A DNA stretch of 5,583 bases from an uncultured Porticoccus sp. (GTDB lineage Bacteria > Pseudomonadota > Gammaproteobacteria > Pseudomonadales > Porticoccaceae): assembly GCA_950063125.1 (NCBI GenBank), contig CATLZI010000151.1:1-5583 (forward strand), given 5' to 3'. The translations under genes and the position numbers were made by a program. Shown in pieces: positions 1 through 5,583 of the stretch (position 1 is its first letter; each line of letters opens with the position of its first letter). The notes beneath the pieces are model-generated. The model searched no databases. It worked only from the letters and a program-made list of their open reading frames with translations, and was not told where the DNA came from.

Positions 1-378
1 CCAAACTATCTTTCTCATCCTGACGATATTCTTGTGCTCCGTGAAGGCGTGAAACTAGCCAGAAAAGTGTTTCACAGCCAGTCTTTCGTTTCTGCGTTTG
101 GCGGCGATGATGAGCCGGATTCTTGCGTTGAGAGTGATGACCAGATTGACGCAGATATTCGTCAGCGGGCGGAAACAATCTATCACCCCGTCGGCACTTG
201 CCGTATGGGCAGTGATGAAAAGGCGGTGGTAGATGTTCGCCTGCGGGTAAACGGTGTCCGGGGATTGCGAGTCGCGGATGCCTCGATCATGCCATTGTTA
301 ATCAGTGGTAATACGAATGCGCCGTCCATGATGATTGGTGAGCGAGCAGCACAATTCATTCTTGAGGATGTGAGTTAA
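1..378 (+). CDS. GMC-family FAD-dependent alcohol/choline-type dehydrogenase, C-terminal part (5' truncated by the window)
   Basis: The frame is open from base 1 and ends with TAA at 376-378, giving the last 125 residues of a protein that is normally about 530-560 residues. GMC enzymes are FAD-dependent oxidoreductases that oxidise alcohols to aldehydes; bacterial members include BetA and AlkJ. Seen here: the NYLSHPDD segment at the window edge, the [10 protein letters not shown] block whose His (visible residue 62) is the family's catalytic base, the RVADASIMP block that contacts FAD, and [11 protein letters not shown], whose second Asn (residue 106) lies 44 residues after the His, the same spacing as the His/Asn pair of choline oxidase. 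The substrate cannot be read from the C-terminus. A GTG at 34 is internal, not a start, because the homologous NYLSHPDD block precedes it. The gene converges on the minus-strand operon to its right; it could oxidise alcohols released by that pathway, which is inference only. Confidence 0.95.
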   Translation, partial: PNYLSHPDDILVLREGVKLARKVFHSQSFVSAFGGDDEPDSCVESDDQIDADIRQRAETIYHPVGTCRMGSDEKAVVDVRLRVNGVRGLRVADASIMPLLISGNTNAPSMMIGERAAQFILEDVS

Positions 379-407
379 CGAACAGGCAGTCAAGCATCCT
401 AAGCTAA

Positions 408-465
408 CGGTATATGGTTCGCGGTTTGTTAAACCGCTGAAAATACCGGAATTGCCGTAGGCAAT
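408..465 (+). other. Two adjacent inverted repeats 3' of the GMC gene, possible terminator or RNA 3' structure
   Basis: Thirty bases after the GMC stop, CGGTAT (408-413) pairs with ATACCG (443-448) around an inner perfect 7-base-pair stem, GCGGTTT (421-427) with AAACCGC (431-437), loop GTT. Immediately after, ATTGCC (451-456) pairs with GGCAAT (460-465) around a GTA loop. Two consecutive hairpins at this position suit the 3' end of the GMC transcript. No T-run follows either stem, so a classical intrinsic terminator is not supported; an exonuclease-blocking structure or a small interspersed repeat are alternatives. Confidence 0.4.
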
Positions 466-938
466 ATTCGGCATAATGTGTCTTAAGTCATTGAAAAATG
501 TCGCTGAATGTCATGCCTTCTGAGCCGTGGGCCGTCAGCGAGCTGACGATATGTGTTTCGCTTTTCCGAATAAGCACGTCACGGTTGTAAGAATGACGAT
601 AATTCGGAGTTTTTAGACGCTCTCTGGTTTTCTCATGATGTGGGCCTTGGCGCTGCGATGTTCTCGCAACCATTATTCGCAGTCAAAGAGGTTATTCTCT
701 ATGATGCAGAAACGCTCCCTATTCCGTTTTGACGCCTGGTGGCTTTATACGAGTAGGGCCCCGGTTGATCAAACAACCCGATTGTGATCCTGCCCTGCAT
801 GGTGCTACCGGCAGCGGATCGCTTCGATTTTAATGTTGGCCTTACTATTATGGATTGTTTAAGGGTTTTAATAGGTAGGCTGGAACTGTAAATGCGGGAA
901 GCGTAATAGGCGAATTGATACGATATTGTAATATTTTT

Positions 939-953
939 TGACTTGGCAAGTCA
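939..953. promoter_or_regulatory. Perfect 15-base palindrome TGACTTG-G-CAAGTCA
   Basis: TGACTTG (939-945) and CAAGTCA (947-953) are exact reverse complements around one base, next to an AT-rich run (TATTTTTT). The form is that of a dimeric-repressor operator, but no promoter or gene start lies beside it: it sits 73 bases beyond the 3' end of the minus-strand operon. TTGACT at 938-943 resembles a -35 box, but no matching -10 follows at 16-18 bases. Its function is therefore unknown. Confidence 0.3.
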
Positions 954-976
954 GTGAAGAAATGAACCAGGATTGG

Positions 977-1012
977 CTCCGCTCGTCACCATGTGGGTGG
1001 CGAGCGGAGTTT
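977..1012. terminator. Long GC-rich stem-loop, probable terminator at the convergent junction
   Basis: CTCCGCTCGTCACC (977-990) pairs with GGTGGCGAGCGGAG (996-1009) as a 14-base-pair stem with one G-T wobble and a 5-base loop. It begins 17 bases past the stop of the PF10118 gene, so it is well placed to end the minus-strand operon. Only the plus-strand side is followed by Ts (TTTAATATA); the minus-strand side has none. It therefore fits an intrinsic terminator better for plus-strand transcripts arriving from the left, and for the operon it would act as a barrier or 3' stabiliser. Confidence 0.6.
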
Positions 1013-1025
1013 AATATACATCTAA

Positions 1026-1910
1026 TCACGCAGCCGGATTACTATAAAGGTCATGGAGTTGACCGCCTTCTGAGAACAGCTTTTCACGCCAAAGTTTTTC
1101 CAGCCCTTTTGTATCGTGTTGATCTGGATGAAAATTGGGCTGAATGAACTCCGGAAGACGAGACAGGATTTGCGACACAAAGCCGTTACGCCCGAACAGT
1201 ATATTGAGTCCTTTGATATTGTCACTGATTTTGCCAAGCTGGCCGTCTTTCGCGAGCATCCAGCTCCAGGTAATGCCCAACATCGGCAACAATACCACCA
1301 TGGAGGCGAGTGCTGCGGCTACCCGCTCTGTCCGGCTGTTGCCAATAAGTTCATAAACATCGTAGGCAACGGATTTATGCTCTAGTTCTTCGAGTGCATG
1401 CCACTGCCATATCTTGATCATTTCTGGGTCTGCCTGGCGTACGAAATGCTCATCGTCAAGGAGCTGTTCGGCAAGAAGTGCAGTGAAATGTTCCATAAAG
1501 GTTGTAGCGGCTAGCCGAGTGCTAGGCGGTAATTTCTCCAGTATGGCTAGGCCGATTTTGACAAACCGATCCGGCGACTGCATGTCATATCCGTATTCGG
1601 CGAGAATCTGGTTAAGCCGGTCATGTTCACGCCCATGAATGGCTTCCTGTCCCATGAAGCCTGATATAGCAGCCCGTAGTGATTCGTCCTTTACCTGGCC
1701 ACGGAAATGTCTTACGGATTCCATGAAGTAACGCTCACCGGGTGGAAAAAAACCGGAAAGCATGGCAAAGAAGGTGGTTGCTGTAGCATTTCCGGCATAA
1801 AAATATTTCGGCATGGATTCCGGAAATGCGAAATTGATATGACGCGGCGGAATGCCCACCACAGCGCCGCTGAGTTTCTTAATGTTTTTTACAGTTTTAG
1901 ACGAGCGCAT
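1026..1910 (-). CDS. PF10118-type 'metal-dependent hydrolase' with a ferritin-like di-iron signature; possible oxygenase
   Basis: A 294-residue protein of the family usually annotated as predicted metal-dependent hydrolase (PF10118/COG3687), recognised from FPPGERYFMESVRHF, FMGQEAIHGREHDRLN and WHALEELEHKSVAYDVY. No reaction is established for the family to my knowledge. The conserved acidic and His residues form the order Glu59, Glu89-x-x-His92, Glu140, Glu175-x-x-His178, with 30 to 50 residues between them. That is the ligand set of four-helix ferritin-like di-iron carboxylate proteins, many of which activate oxygen. Residues about 197-219 are a hydrophobic stretch, possibly one membrane-associated helix; there is no signal peptide. 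The ATG is set by GGAGG at 1915-1919. It is the last gene of the operon, 40 bases after the SDR. A role as hydroxylase feeding the upstream enzymes is inference; a hydrolase or an electron-transfer role is not excluded. Confidence 0.88.
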   Translation of the reverse strand: MRSSKTVKNIKKLSGAVVGIPPRHINFAFPESMPKYFYAGNATATTFFAMLSGFFPPGERYFMESVRHFRGQVKDESLRAAISGFMGQEAIHGREHDRLNQILAEYGYDMQSPDRFVKIGLAILEKLPPSTRLAATTFMEHFTALLAEQLLDDEHFVRQADPEMIKIWQWHALEELEHKSVAYDVYELIGNSRTERVAAALASMVVLLPMLGITWSWMLAKDGQLGKISDNIKGLNILFGRNGFVSQILSRLPEFIQPNFHPDQHDTKGLEKLWREKLFSEGGQLHDLYSNPAA

Positions 1911-1914
1911 ATCG

Positions 1915-1919
1915 CCTCC
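1915..1919 (-). promoter_or_regulatory. Strong ribosome binding site of the PF10118 gene
   Basis: Read on the minus strand, GGAGG lies 4 bases before the ATG at 1910. It fixes that start and allows independent translation despite the 40-base gap after the SDR stop. A TATACT in the same gap lies too close to the start codon to be a useful -10 box. Confidence 0.7.
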
Positions 1920-1950
1920 AGTATAGAATGTAATGGTTTATTGAATAATG

Positions 1951-2814
1951 TCAGGCAATACCCTTATTCGATTTTTTGTTCGAGATTTGTTGTTTTTTAA
2001 ACATGACTTCGAGCAATCGTTGATAGCCTGTCGGTATCAGTCTCTGGGTGGTGTCCAACATGATCGCGTCACCGCCGACCAGTATTCTTCGTTGGTTTTT
2101 GCGAACTCCCTTTAAAATGGTTTTGGCAGCAGCTTCTGGTGTGGTCATGGCAATCTTTTCGAACATGTTGGCAACATCTTCCTTGTCGCCAATGCTCATG
2201 CTGCCCATATCGCCCATGCGGCTATTGCGGGCGATATTGGTTTTTACCCCTCCTGGGTGAACGCATGTGGCGCTGACAGGATCTCCCGCGATATCAAGCT
2301 CTTCACGTAGTGACTCTGTAAATCCGCGAACGGCAAATTTTGCAGCATTGTAGGCGGACTGGGTTGGAACACTGATGATTCCAAAAACGCTGGAGATGTT
2401 GATGATATGGCCCTCACCTGCCTGCTTCAGGTGAGGAAGAAATGCCTTCGTTCCGTATACCACTCCCCAAAAATTGATATTCATCAGCCATTCAAAGTTT
2501 TCATAGCTCATGTTATCGACGGTCTCACCAAGGCCGACACCGGCGTTATTCATGATGAGGTTCACTTTTCCATGCGTCGTGACGGTGTCTTCTGCGTATT
2601 TATAGACAGCTTCCCTGTCACTAACATCAACCACATGAGTGCTGATGTTGACAGGGTAGCCCGCCAGCAATTCGATAGTGTTGTCGAGGCTTTCCCGGCT
2701 GATATCCGAAATGGCCAAATGGCATCCTTCTTTTGCCAGGGCAATTGCCGTAGCTTGCCCGATGCCTGATCCTGAGCCGGTAATAGCGGCGACTTTTCCG
2801 GAAAATGATTTCAT
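1951..2814 (-). CDS. Classical short-chain dehydrogenase/reductase (SDR), likely alcohol-ketone interconversion
   Basis: A 287-residue NAD(P)-dependent SDR with a complete active site. It has the cofactor loop TGSGSGIG (residues 12-19), an Asp at the end of strand beta-2 (SDIS, Asp37) that usually favours NAD(H) over NADP(H), NNAG (89-92), catalytic Asn114, Ser142 (NISS), Tyr155 and Lys159 (YNAAK), and the HPGGVKT segment at about 186-192. The last 15 residues form a lysine-rich tail outside the core fold. The expected reaction is oxidation of a hydroxyl to a ketone or aldehyde, or the reverse; the substrate is not visible. The start overlaps the monooxygenase stop as ATGA (2811-2814) and has GGGAGG at 2822-2827, so translation is coupled. 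In this operon a secondary alcohol to ketone step supplying the Baeyer-Villiger enzyme is the natural reading, by inference. Confidence 0.95.
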   Translation of the reverse strand: MKSFSGKVAAITGSGSGIGQATAIALAKEGCHLAISDISRESLDNTIELLAGYPVNISTHVVDVSDREAVYKYAEDTVTTHGKVNLIMNNAGVGLGETVDNMSYENFEWLMNINFWGVVYGTKAFLPHLKQAGEGHIINISSVFGIISVPTQSAYNAAKFAVRGFTESLREELDIAGDPVSATCVHPGGVKTNIARNSRMGDMGSMSIGDKEDVANMFEKIAMTTPEAAAKTILKGVRKNQRRILVGGDAIMLDTTQRLIPTGYQRLLEVMFKKQQISNKKSNKGIA

Positions 2815-4337
2815 CGTTGTGCCTCCCTGGTGAGTGTGCTGCCCAGAAGATGTTGGACTAGACTGCGTTTTGCTTTATGAAGATTTGCTCCCTCGAATTT
2901 CAGGTAACCATCGTCCATTTTCCCATAGCGAAGTGCTGGAAGATCGTGAAGATAATCGTTGAGATTTTGCCAGGGATCTTTGATGCCCTGTCGAGGAAGA
3001 CGTTCATCAGCGCGCTGAATGTACCCGGAACGAAGGTTGAGGAAGTTGATATCAGACCTGCAGTCTTCTTTGTCGACAGGGGTTACCTTTTTCGTACCTG
3101 TTTTCTGCATATGCTTCAGAAGGCGACAAACAAACTCGGAGGCAATATCAGCTTTGAGGGTCCAGGAGGCGTTGGTGTAGCCAAAGACCAATGCCATGTT
3201 GGGTACGTTTTCCAGCATCAAGCCCTTGTACATGATGGAGTTTGATACATTGACACTCTTGCCGTCGACACGAAGATTTGCGCCGCCAAACATTTGTAAA
3301 TCCAGGCCGGTGGCAGTGATGATAATATCTGCAGGTATCCAATCACCGGATTTCAGCTTTATTCCGGTTTTGGTGATGTTTTGAATGTGGTCGGTCACTA
3401 CTGAGGCTTTGCCTTCACGAAGCACCTTGAAAAGGTCTCCCTTTGGCACAGCGCACATTCTCTCCTCCCAGGGGTTGTAATGAGGCTGGAAGTGCTTCAT
3501 GTCGATGTCCGGCCCCAGTTGCTTGCGGGCAGCGGCCAGCAGTATTCTGCGTATCGCTTTGGGTTTGCGAATAGAAAGATTAAATACGGTTCTCTGCAGC
3601 AGGATATTGCGTGTGCGCGCCATACGGTAAACGACCATTTCTGGTAGCACCCGGCGCAGGTTTTTGGAGATGAGATCTTGTTCCGGTACGGAAGCGACAT
3701 AGGTGGGTGAGCGCTGTAGCATGGTCACATGTTCGGCCTTGTCTGTCATTGCCGGAACCAGTGTTACTGCGGTCGCACCGCTACCGATTACTACAACTCG
3801 CTTGCCACTATAATCATAGTTTTGTGGCCAGTGTTGCGGATGAATAACATCTCCGCCAAAGCGGTTGATGCCAGGAATTTTCGGCGTGTGGCCAGCATCA
3901 TAGTTATAATAGCCGGTACAGTTGAGCACAAATCCAGCTGTGAAGGTTTGCTCTTCACCGGTTTCCTCGTTGATAGCGGTCACTGTCCAGCGATTGAAAT
4001 CGCTGCTCCAGTCCTCGGAGATTACTTTGAGACCGAATTGAATATGTTTACTGACTTGGTGCTGTTCAGCGGTTTCTTCAATGTACTTGCGAATAGAGGG
4101 GCCATCGGCAAGCATCTTGGTGTCAGTCCAGGGGCGGAAGTTATAGCCGAGTGTGAACATATCCGAGTCAGAACGGATTCCGGGATAGCGAAATAGATCC
4201 CAGGTGCCGCCAACGCGCTTGCGTCGCTCGAGGATGCCATAGCGTAGATCTGGGCACTTGCGGCTCAGGTGGCAAGCTGCACCAACGCCGGAAAGGCCCG
4301 CGCCAATGATCAGCACGTCGAGATGCTTATGTTTCAT
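2811..4337 (-). CDS. almA: AlmA/EthA-type flavin monooxygenase (type I Baeyer-Villiger monooxygenase family)
   Basis: A 508-residue FAD- and NADPH-dependent monooxygenase of usual family length. FAD-binding GAGLSG is at residues 12-17 and the NADPH-binding GSGATA at 185-190. Both Baeyer-Villiger fingerprints are intact: GGTWDLFRYPGIRSD (43-57) matches [AG]GxWxxxx[FY]P[GM]xxxD, and FGGDVIHPQHWP (160-171) matches FxGxxxHxxxWP. Arg293 in the YNPWEERMC block aligns by motif with the catalytic Arg region of EthA-like enzymes; TATGLD (341-346) is the late conserved block. From memory the whole protein closely resembles Acinetobacter AlmA, which is linked to long-chain n-alkane use; the symbol marks the family, and a paralogue with another substrate is possible. 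The chemistry expected is ketone plus O2 plus NADPH to ester. The ATG overlaps the hydrolase stop (ATGA, 4334-4337), with GGAG 9 bases upstream. Confidence 0.93.
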   Translation of the reverse strand: MKHKHLDVLIIGAGLSGVGAACHLSRKCPDLRYGILERRKRVGGTWDLFRYPGIRSDSDMFTLGYNFRPWTDTKMLADGPSIRKYIEETAEQHQVSKHIQFGLKVISEDWSSDFNRWTVTAINEETGEEQTFTAGFVLNCTGYYNYDAGHTPKIPGINRFGGDVIHPQHWPQNYDYSGKRVVVIGSGATAVTLVPAMTDKAEHVTMLQRSPTYVASVPEQDLISKNLRRVLPEMVVYRMARTRNILLQRTVFNLSIRKPKAIRRILLAAARKQLGPDIDMKHFQPHYNPWEERMCAVPKGDLFKVLREGKASVVTDHIQNITKTGIKLKSGDWIPADIIITATGLDLQMFGGANLRVDGKSVNVSNSIMYKGLMLENVPNMALVFGYTNASWTLKADIASEFVCRLLKHMQKTGTKKVTPVDKEDCRSDINFLNLRSGYIQRADERLPRQGIKDPWQNLNDYLHDLPALRYGKMDDGYLKFEGANLHKAKRSLVQHLLGSTLTREAQR

Positions 4338-5290
4338 GGTGTAAGTCTCCGGTCAGAGGAGCGTATGTGAATAAATTTCGGGTCAAGGTGCTGAAGAAAA
4401 TCCAGCACAGCACCGGTAAAGATGCTGTTGCGATCACCCGCTACCATATGACCCGCTTGATTGATCACCCGGTACTGGGCATGTGGCACCAGGGCTAACA
4501 ATTCCTGGGCCCCCGCTTCGCTGAGCACATCACTGTGATGACCACGGATTAGTAATATTGGTAGCTCTAGGCTCCTCGCAGCGCGATTAAGCCGCGTACG
4601 ACCGAACATGCTTTCATCTGCTTCAGGAATTACCGCATGATCAAGAAAAGCCGGATCCCAGTGCCAGTGGAGGCGGCCGTTAGCGTCCTGACGCAGATTT
4701 CTTCGCAGTCCCTGAGAATTTGCGGGAGCTTTTCGTGCTGGGTTATAGGCAGCGACAGCGTCTTGGACCTGCTCCAGCGAGTCGAATCCGTCATGGTGGC
4801 GACGCATAAACTCAATAACACGGCGAACACCGTTGCGTTCTAGCCGGGGGGCTACGTCCACCAGTACCAAGCCTTGGCAGGTCAGGGAGGGCTCCTCTCC
4901 AAGTGCGAGCATGGCGGTGAGACCGCCCATTGACGCACCGACGATATAAGGGGATGAGGGAAGAGACTGAATGATGCTGCGGAGATCTGATATCAAAGCA
5001 GTGGCGCTGTAATCCCCTTTTGGGCACCACTGGCTTTCACCATGACCTCTGGCGTCTATGGTAGTGGCGCAGTATCCCGCCCTTGCCATTACGGTTGCCG
5101 TGTGCGCCCACGCATGACGTGTCTGTCCGCCGCCATGTAGCAGTAGCACCTGCGGTGACTTTGGATCTCCGAACCGGGTTGCACTAAGAACCAACCCCTC
5201 TTTTCCGTGGAACTGTATGTTCCTGCCAGTCTGCGTGGGGCTGCTTGAAGCACTCCGGTCAAGCGTTGTGGGGCTATCGTGATGATGCAT
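4334..5290 (-). CDS. Alpha/beta-fold hydrolase (probable esterase), first gene of the operon
   Basis: A soluble alpha/beta hydrolase of 318 residues from the ATG at 5290. Seen in order: the oxyanion-hole strand LLLHGGG (about 49-55), the IDARGHGES block (78-86), the nucleophile elbow GASMGG with Ser120 (118-123), the acid Asp254 in IRGHHSDVLS, and His281 in AGHMVAGDRN. The cap between about 150 and 240 is family-variable and does not name a substrate. In this operon an esterase that opens Baeyer-Villiger products is the best guess; a lactonase or other C-C/C-O hydrolase is possible. The frame also opens from TTG at 5320, adding ten residues. I prefer ATG 5290 because neither start has a ribosome binding site, the extension is unconserved in character, and a candidate promoter would start transcription near 5318. 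No signal peptide is visible. Its stop overlaps the next start. Confidence 0.92.
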   Translation of the reverse strand: MHHHDSPTTLDRSASSSPTQTGRNIQFHGKEGLVLSATRFGDPKSPQVLLLHGGGQTRHAWAHTATVMARAGYCATTIDARGHGESQWCPKGDYSATALISDLRSIIQSLPSSPYIVGASMGGLTAMLALGEEPSLTCQGLVLVDVAPRLERNGVRRVIEFMRRHHDGFDSLEQVQDAVAAYNPARKAPANSQGLRRNLRQDANGRLHWHWDPAFLDHAVIPEADESMFGRTRLNRAARSLELPILLIRGHHSDVLSEAGAQELLALVPHAQYRVINQAGHMVAGDRNSIFTGAVLDFLQHLDPKFIHIRSSDRRLTP

Positions 5291-5304
5291 TATTAGATGC
5301 GCTT

Positions 5305-5353
5305 TTGTTTGGCTAAACAACCAAATATTAACGTTTCATGTATAAAAAGGGAA
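5305..5353 (-). promoter_or_regulatory. Candidate operon promoter with overlapping operator-like dyads
   Basis: On the minus strand a weak sigma-70-like pair, TTCCCT (5348-5353) and TAATAT (5325-5330), has 17-base spacing and would start transcription near 5318. TTGTTT-AGCC-AAACAA (5305-5320) is a perfect dyad lying on that start, and TTTGG...CCAAA (5308-5325) forms a second, overlapping one. This is where a repressor of the operon would bind. TATACA (5339-5344) is an alternative -10 with a poor -35. No regulator gene is in the window. Confidence 0.35.
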
Positions 5354-5422
5354 GTGCTGCTTGAGGAAATTATTGCTGGGTTGTCTGGCTGCCGAATTCC
5401 CTGTAGGGGCATGACGTACCAT

Positions 5423-5446
5423 AAAAAAACCCCCATTAAAGGGGGC
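5423..5446 (-). terminator. Intrinsic terminator of the gene at the right edge
   Basis: On the minus strand CCCCC (5441-5445) pairs with GGGGG (5430-5434) around a six-base loop, TTTAAT, and is followed by seven Ts (5423-5429). This is a textbook rho-independent terminator, 31 bases past the stop of the partial gene at 5477. It separates that gene from the operon, so the operon most likely begins with the alpha/beta hydrolase. On the plus strand the same structure has no T-run after it. Confidence 0.88.
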
Positions 5447-5452
5447 GTAAAT

Positions 5453-5464
5453 GTGCATATGCAC
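5453..5464. promoter_or_regulatory. Perfect 12-base palindrome GTGCATATGCAC
   Basis: An exact 12-base palindrome lies between the partial gene's stop (5477) and its terminator stem (5441). With no spacer it would make a poor RNA hairpin, so a protein-binding site is the alternative to chance. No promoter is recognisable next to it. Confidence 0.25.
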
Positions 5465-5476
5465 GAGGGGTGTGCG

Positions 5477-5583
5477 TTAAAAATCTTTTACAGGCAAAAA
5501 GGTAAAAGTAAGGTCCACGCCGAGGGGCGGTACCTCCAATTCGACACCGGCCAAACCTATGCCAAGCAGATCAATGTTGGCTG
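5477..5583 (-). CDS. C-terminal end of an unrecognised protein (rest lies beyond the window)
   Basis: Read on the minus strand, one frame is open from the window edge to TAA at 5477-5479, while the other two close within a few codons. The visible end is 34 residues: ANIDLLGIGLAGVELEVPPL followed by GVDLTFTFLPVKDF. The coding call rests on the open frame plus the strong intrinsic terminator 31 bases downstream. I do not recognise the family. The alternating hydrophobic pattern and terminal Phe recall beta-rich exported or outer-membrane proteins, but the Pro near the end argues against a standard beta-barrel C-terminal signature, so localisation is open. It is transcribed in the same direction as the operon but separated from it by the terminator. 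Confidence 0.75.
   Translation of the reverse strand, partial: ANIDLLGIGLAGVELEVPPLGVDLTFTFLPVKDF

Larger units (their letters stand above)
379..1025. other. Intergenic stretch between convergent genes, no supported gene
   Basis: About 650 bases separate the GMC stop from the stop of the convergent operon. I find no reading frame with recognisable protein similarity on either strand. A 61-codon minus-strand frame at 488-673 has no ribosome binding site and no known motif. A 28-codon plus-strand frame at 701-787 does have a good AAGAGG 9 bases upstream, but its product is unrecognised. The stretch is rich in short inverted repeats: 408-448, 451-465, 533-548 (CGTCAGC, GA, GCTGACG), 939-953 and 977-1009. 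It could be a decayed gene or insertion, or simply a long convergent spacer with terminators at each end. Confidence 0.6.

Noticed and set aside
466..493. Dif/XerCD-like site: ATTCGGCATAA, six bases, TTAAGTCATTG
   Set aside because: The arrangement of two 11-base arms around six bases recalls Xer sites, but the right arm matches the TTATGTTAAAT consensus at only about half its positions, and no element boundary, repeat or recombinase is nearby.
488..673. Minus-strand frame of 61 codons in the intergenic stretch
   Set aside because: No ribosome binding site before its ATG, no recognisable motif, and it overlaps an inverted repeat.
1914..1950. Possible internal promoter before the PF10118 gene (TATACT)
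   Set aside because: The -10-like hexamer is only 11 bases from the start codon and overlaps the ribosome binding site region; the -35 match at 17 bases is poor.
2407..2769. Plus-strand open frame of 120 codons
   Set aside because: It lies wholly antisense to the SDR gene, whose catalytic motifs are intact; it has no protein signature of its own.
3729..4196. Plus-strand open frame of 155 codons
   Set aside because: Antisense to the flavin monooxygenase, whose full-length frame carries all family motifs.
1..5583. Mobile element, CRISPR array, tRNA or rRNA gene
   Set aside because: No transposase or integrase frame, no terminal inverted repeats with target duplications, no regularly spaced direct repeats, and no tRNA-like or rRNA sequence was seen by eye.

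Overview
The window reads as chromosomal DNA of a Gram-negative, probably gammaproteobacterial organism with a lipid or hydrocarbon lifestyle. This is inferred from the gene families: an AlmA/EthA-type flavin monooxygenase very like those of Acinetobacter, Alcanivorax and Marinobacter, plus GMC and SDR oxidoreductases and a PF10118-type protein. Base composition is balanced, and no gene looks foreign. The genus cannot be fixed from sequence alone.

Layout, left to right: (a) 1-378, plus strand, the 3' end of a GMC-family FAD alcohol dehydrogenase; (b) 379-1025, about 650 bases with no gene I can support, but with several inverted repeats, including a two-hairpin block just after the GMC gene and a long stem-loop just after the convergent operon; (c) 1026 to about 5290, minus strand, a tight four-gene operon transcribed right to left; (d) 5291-5476, an intergenic stretch with the operon's upstream region and a clear minus-strand terminator belonging to the next gene; (e) 5477-5583, minus strand, the last 34 codons of an unrecognised protein.

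The operon order is alpha/beta hydrolase, then flavin monooxygenase, then short-chain dehydrogenase, then PF10118 ferritin-like protein. The first two junctions are ATGA overlaps (stop and start share bases), and the last gap is 40 bases with a strong ribosome binding site, so the four proteins are very likely co-produced. The monooxygenase carries both type I Baeyer-Villiger fingerprints. The set fits a Baeyer-Villiger route: the SDR oxidises a secondary alcohol to a ketone, the monooxygenase turns the ketone into an ester, and the hydrolase splits the ester into alcohol and acid.

The most interesting member is the PF10118 protein, usually labelled 'predicted metal-dependent hydrolase'. It shows a complete E / ExxH / E / ExxH carboxylate pattern typical of ferritin-like di-iron oxygenases. 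If it is a hydroxylase, the operon would be a self-contained subterminal oxidation module: hydroxylation, ketone, ester, cleavage. That is a hypothesis from motifs and gene order, not a demonstrated function.
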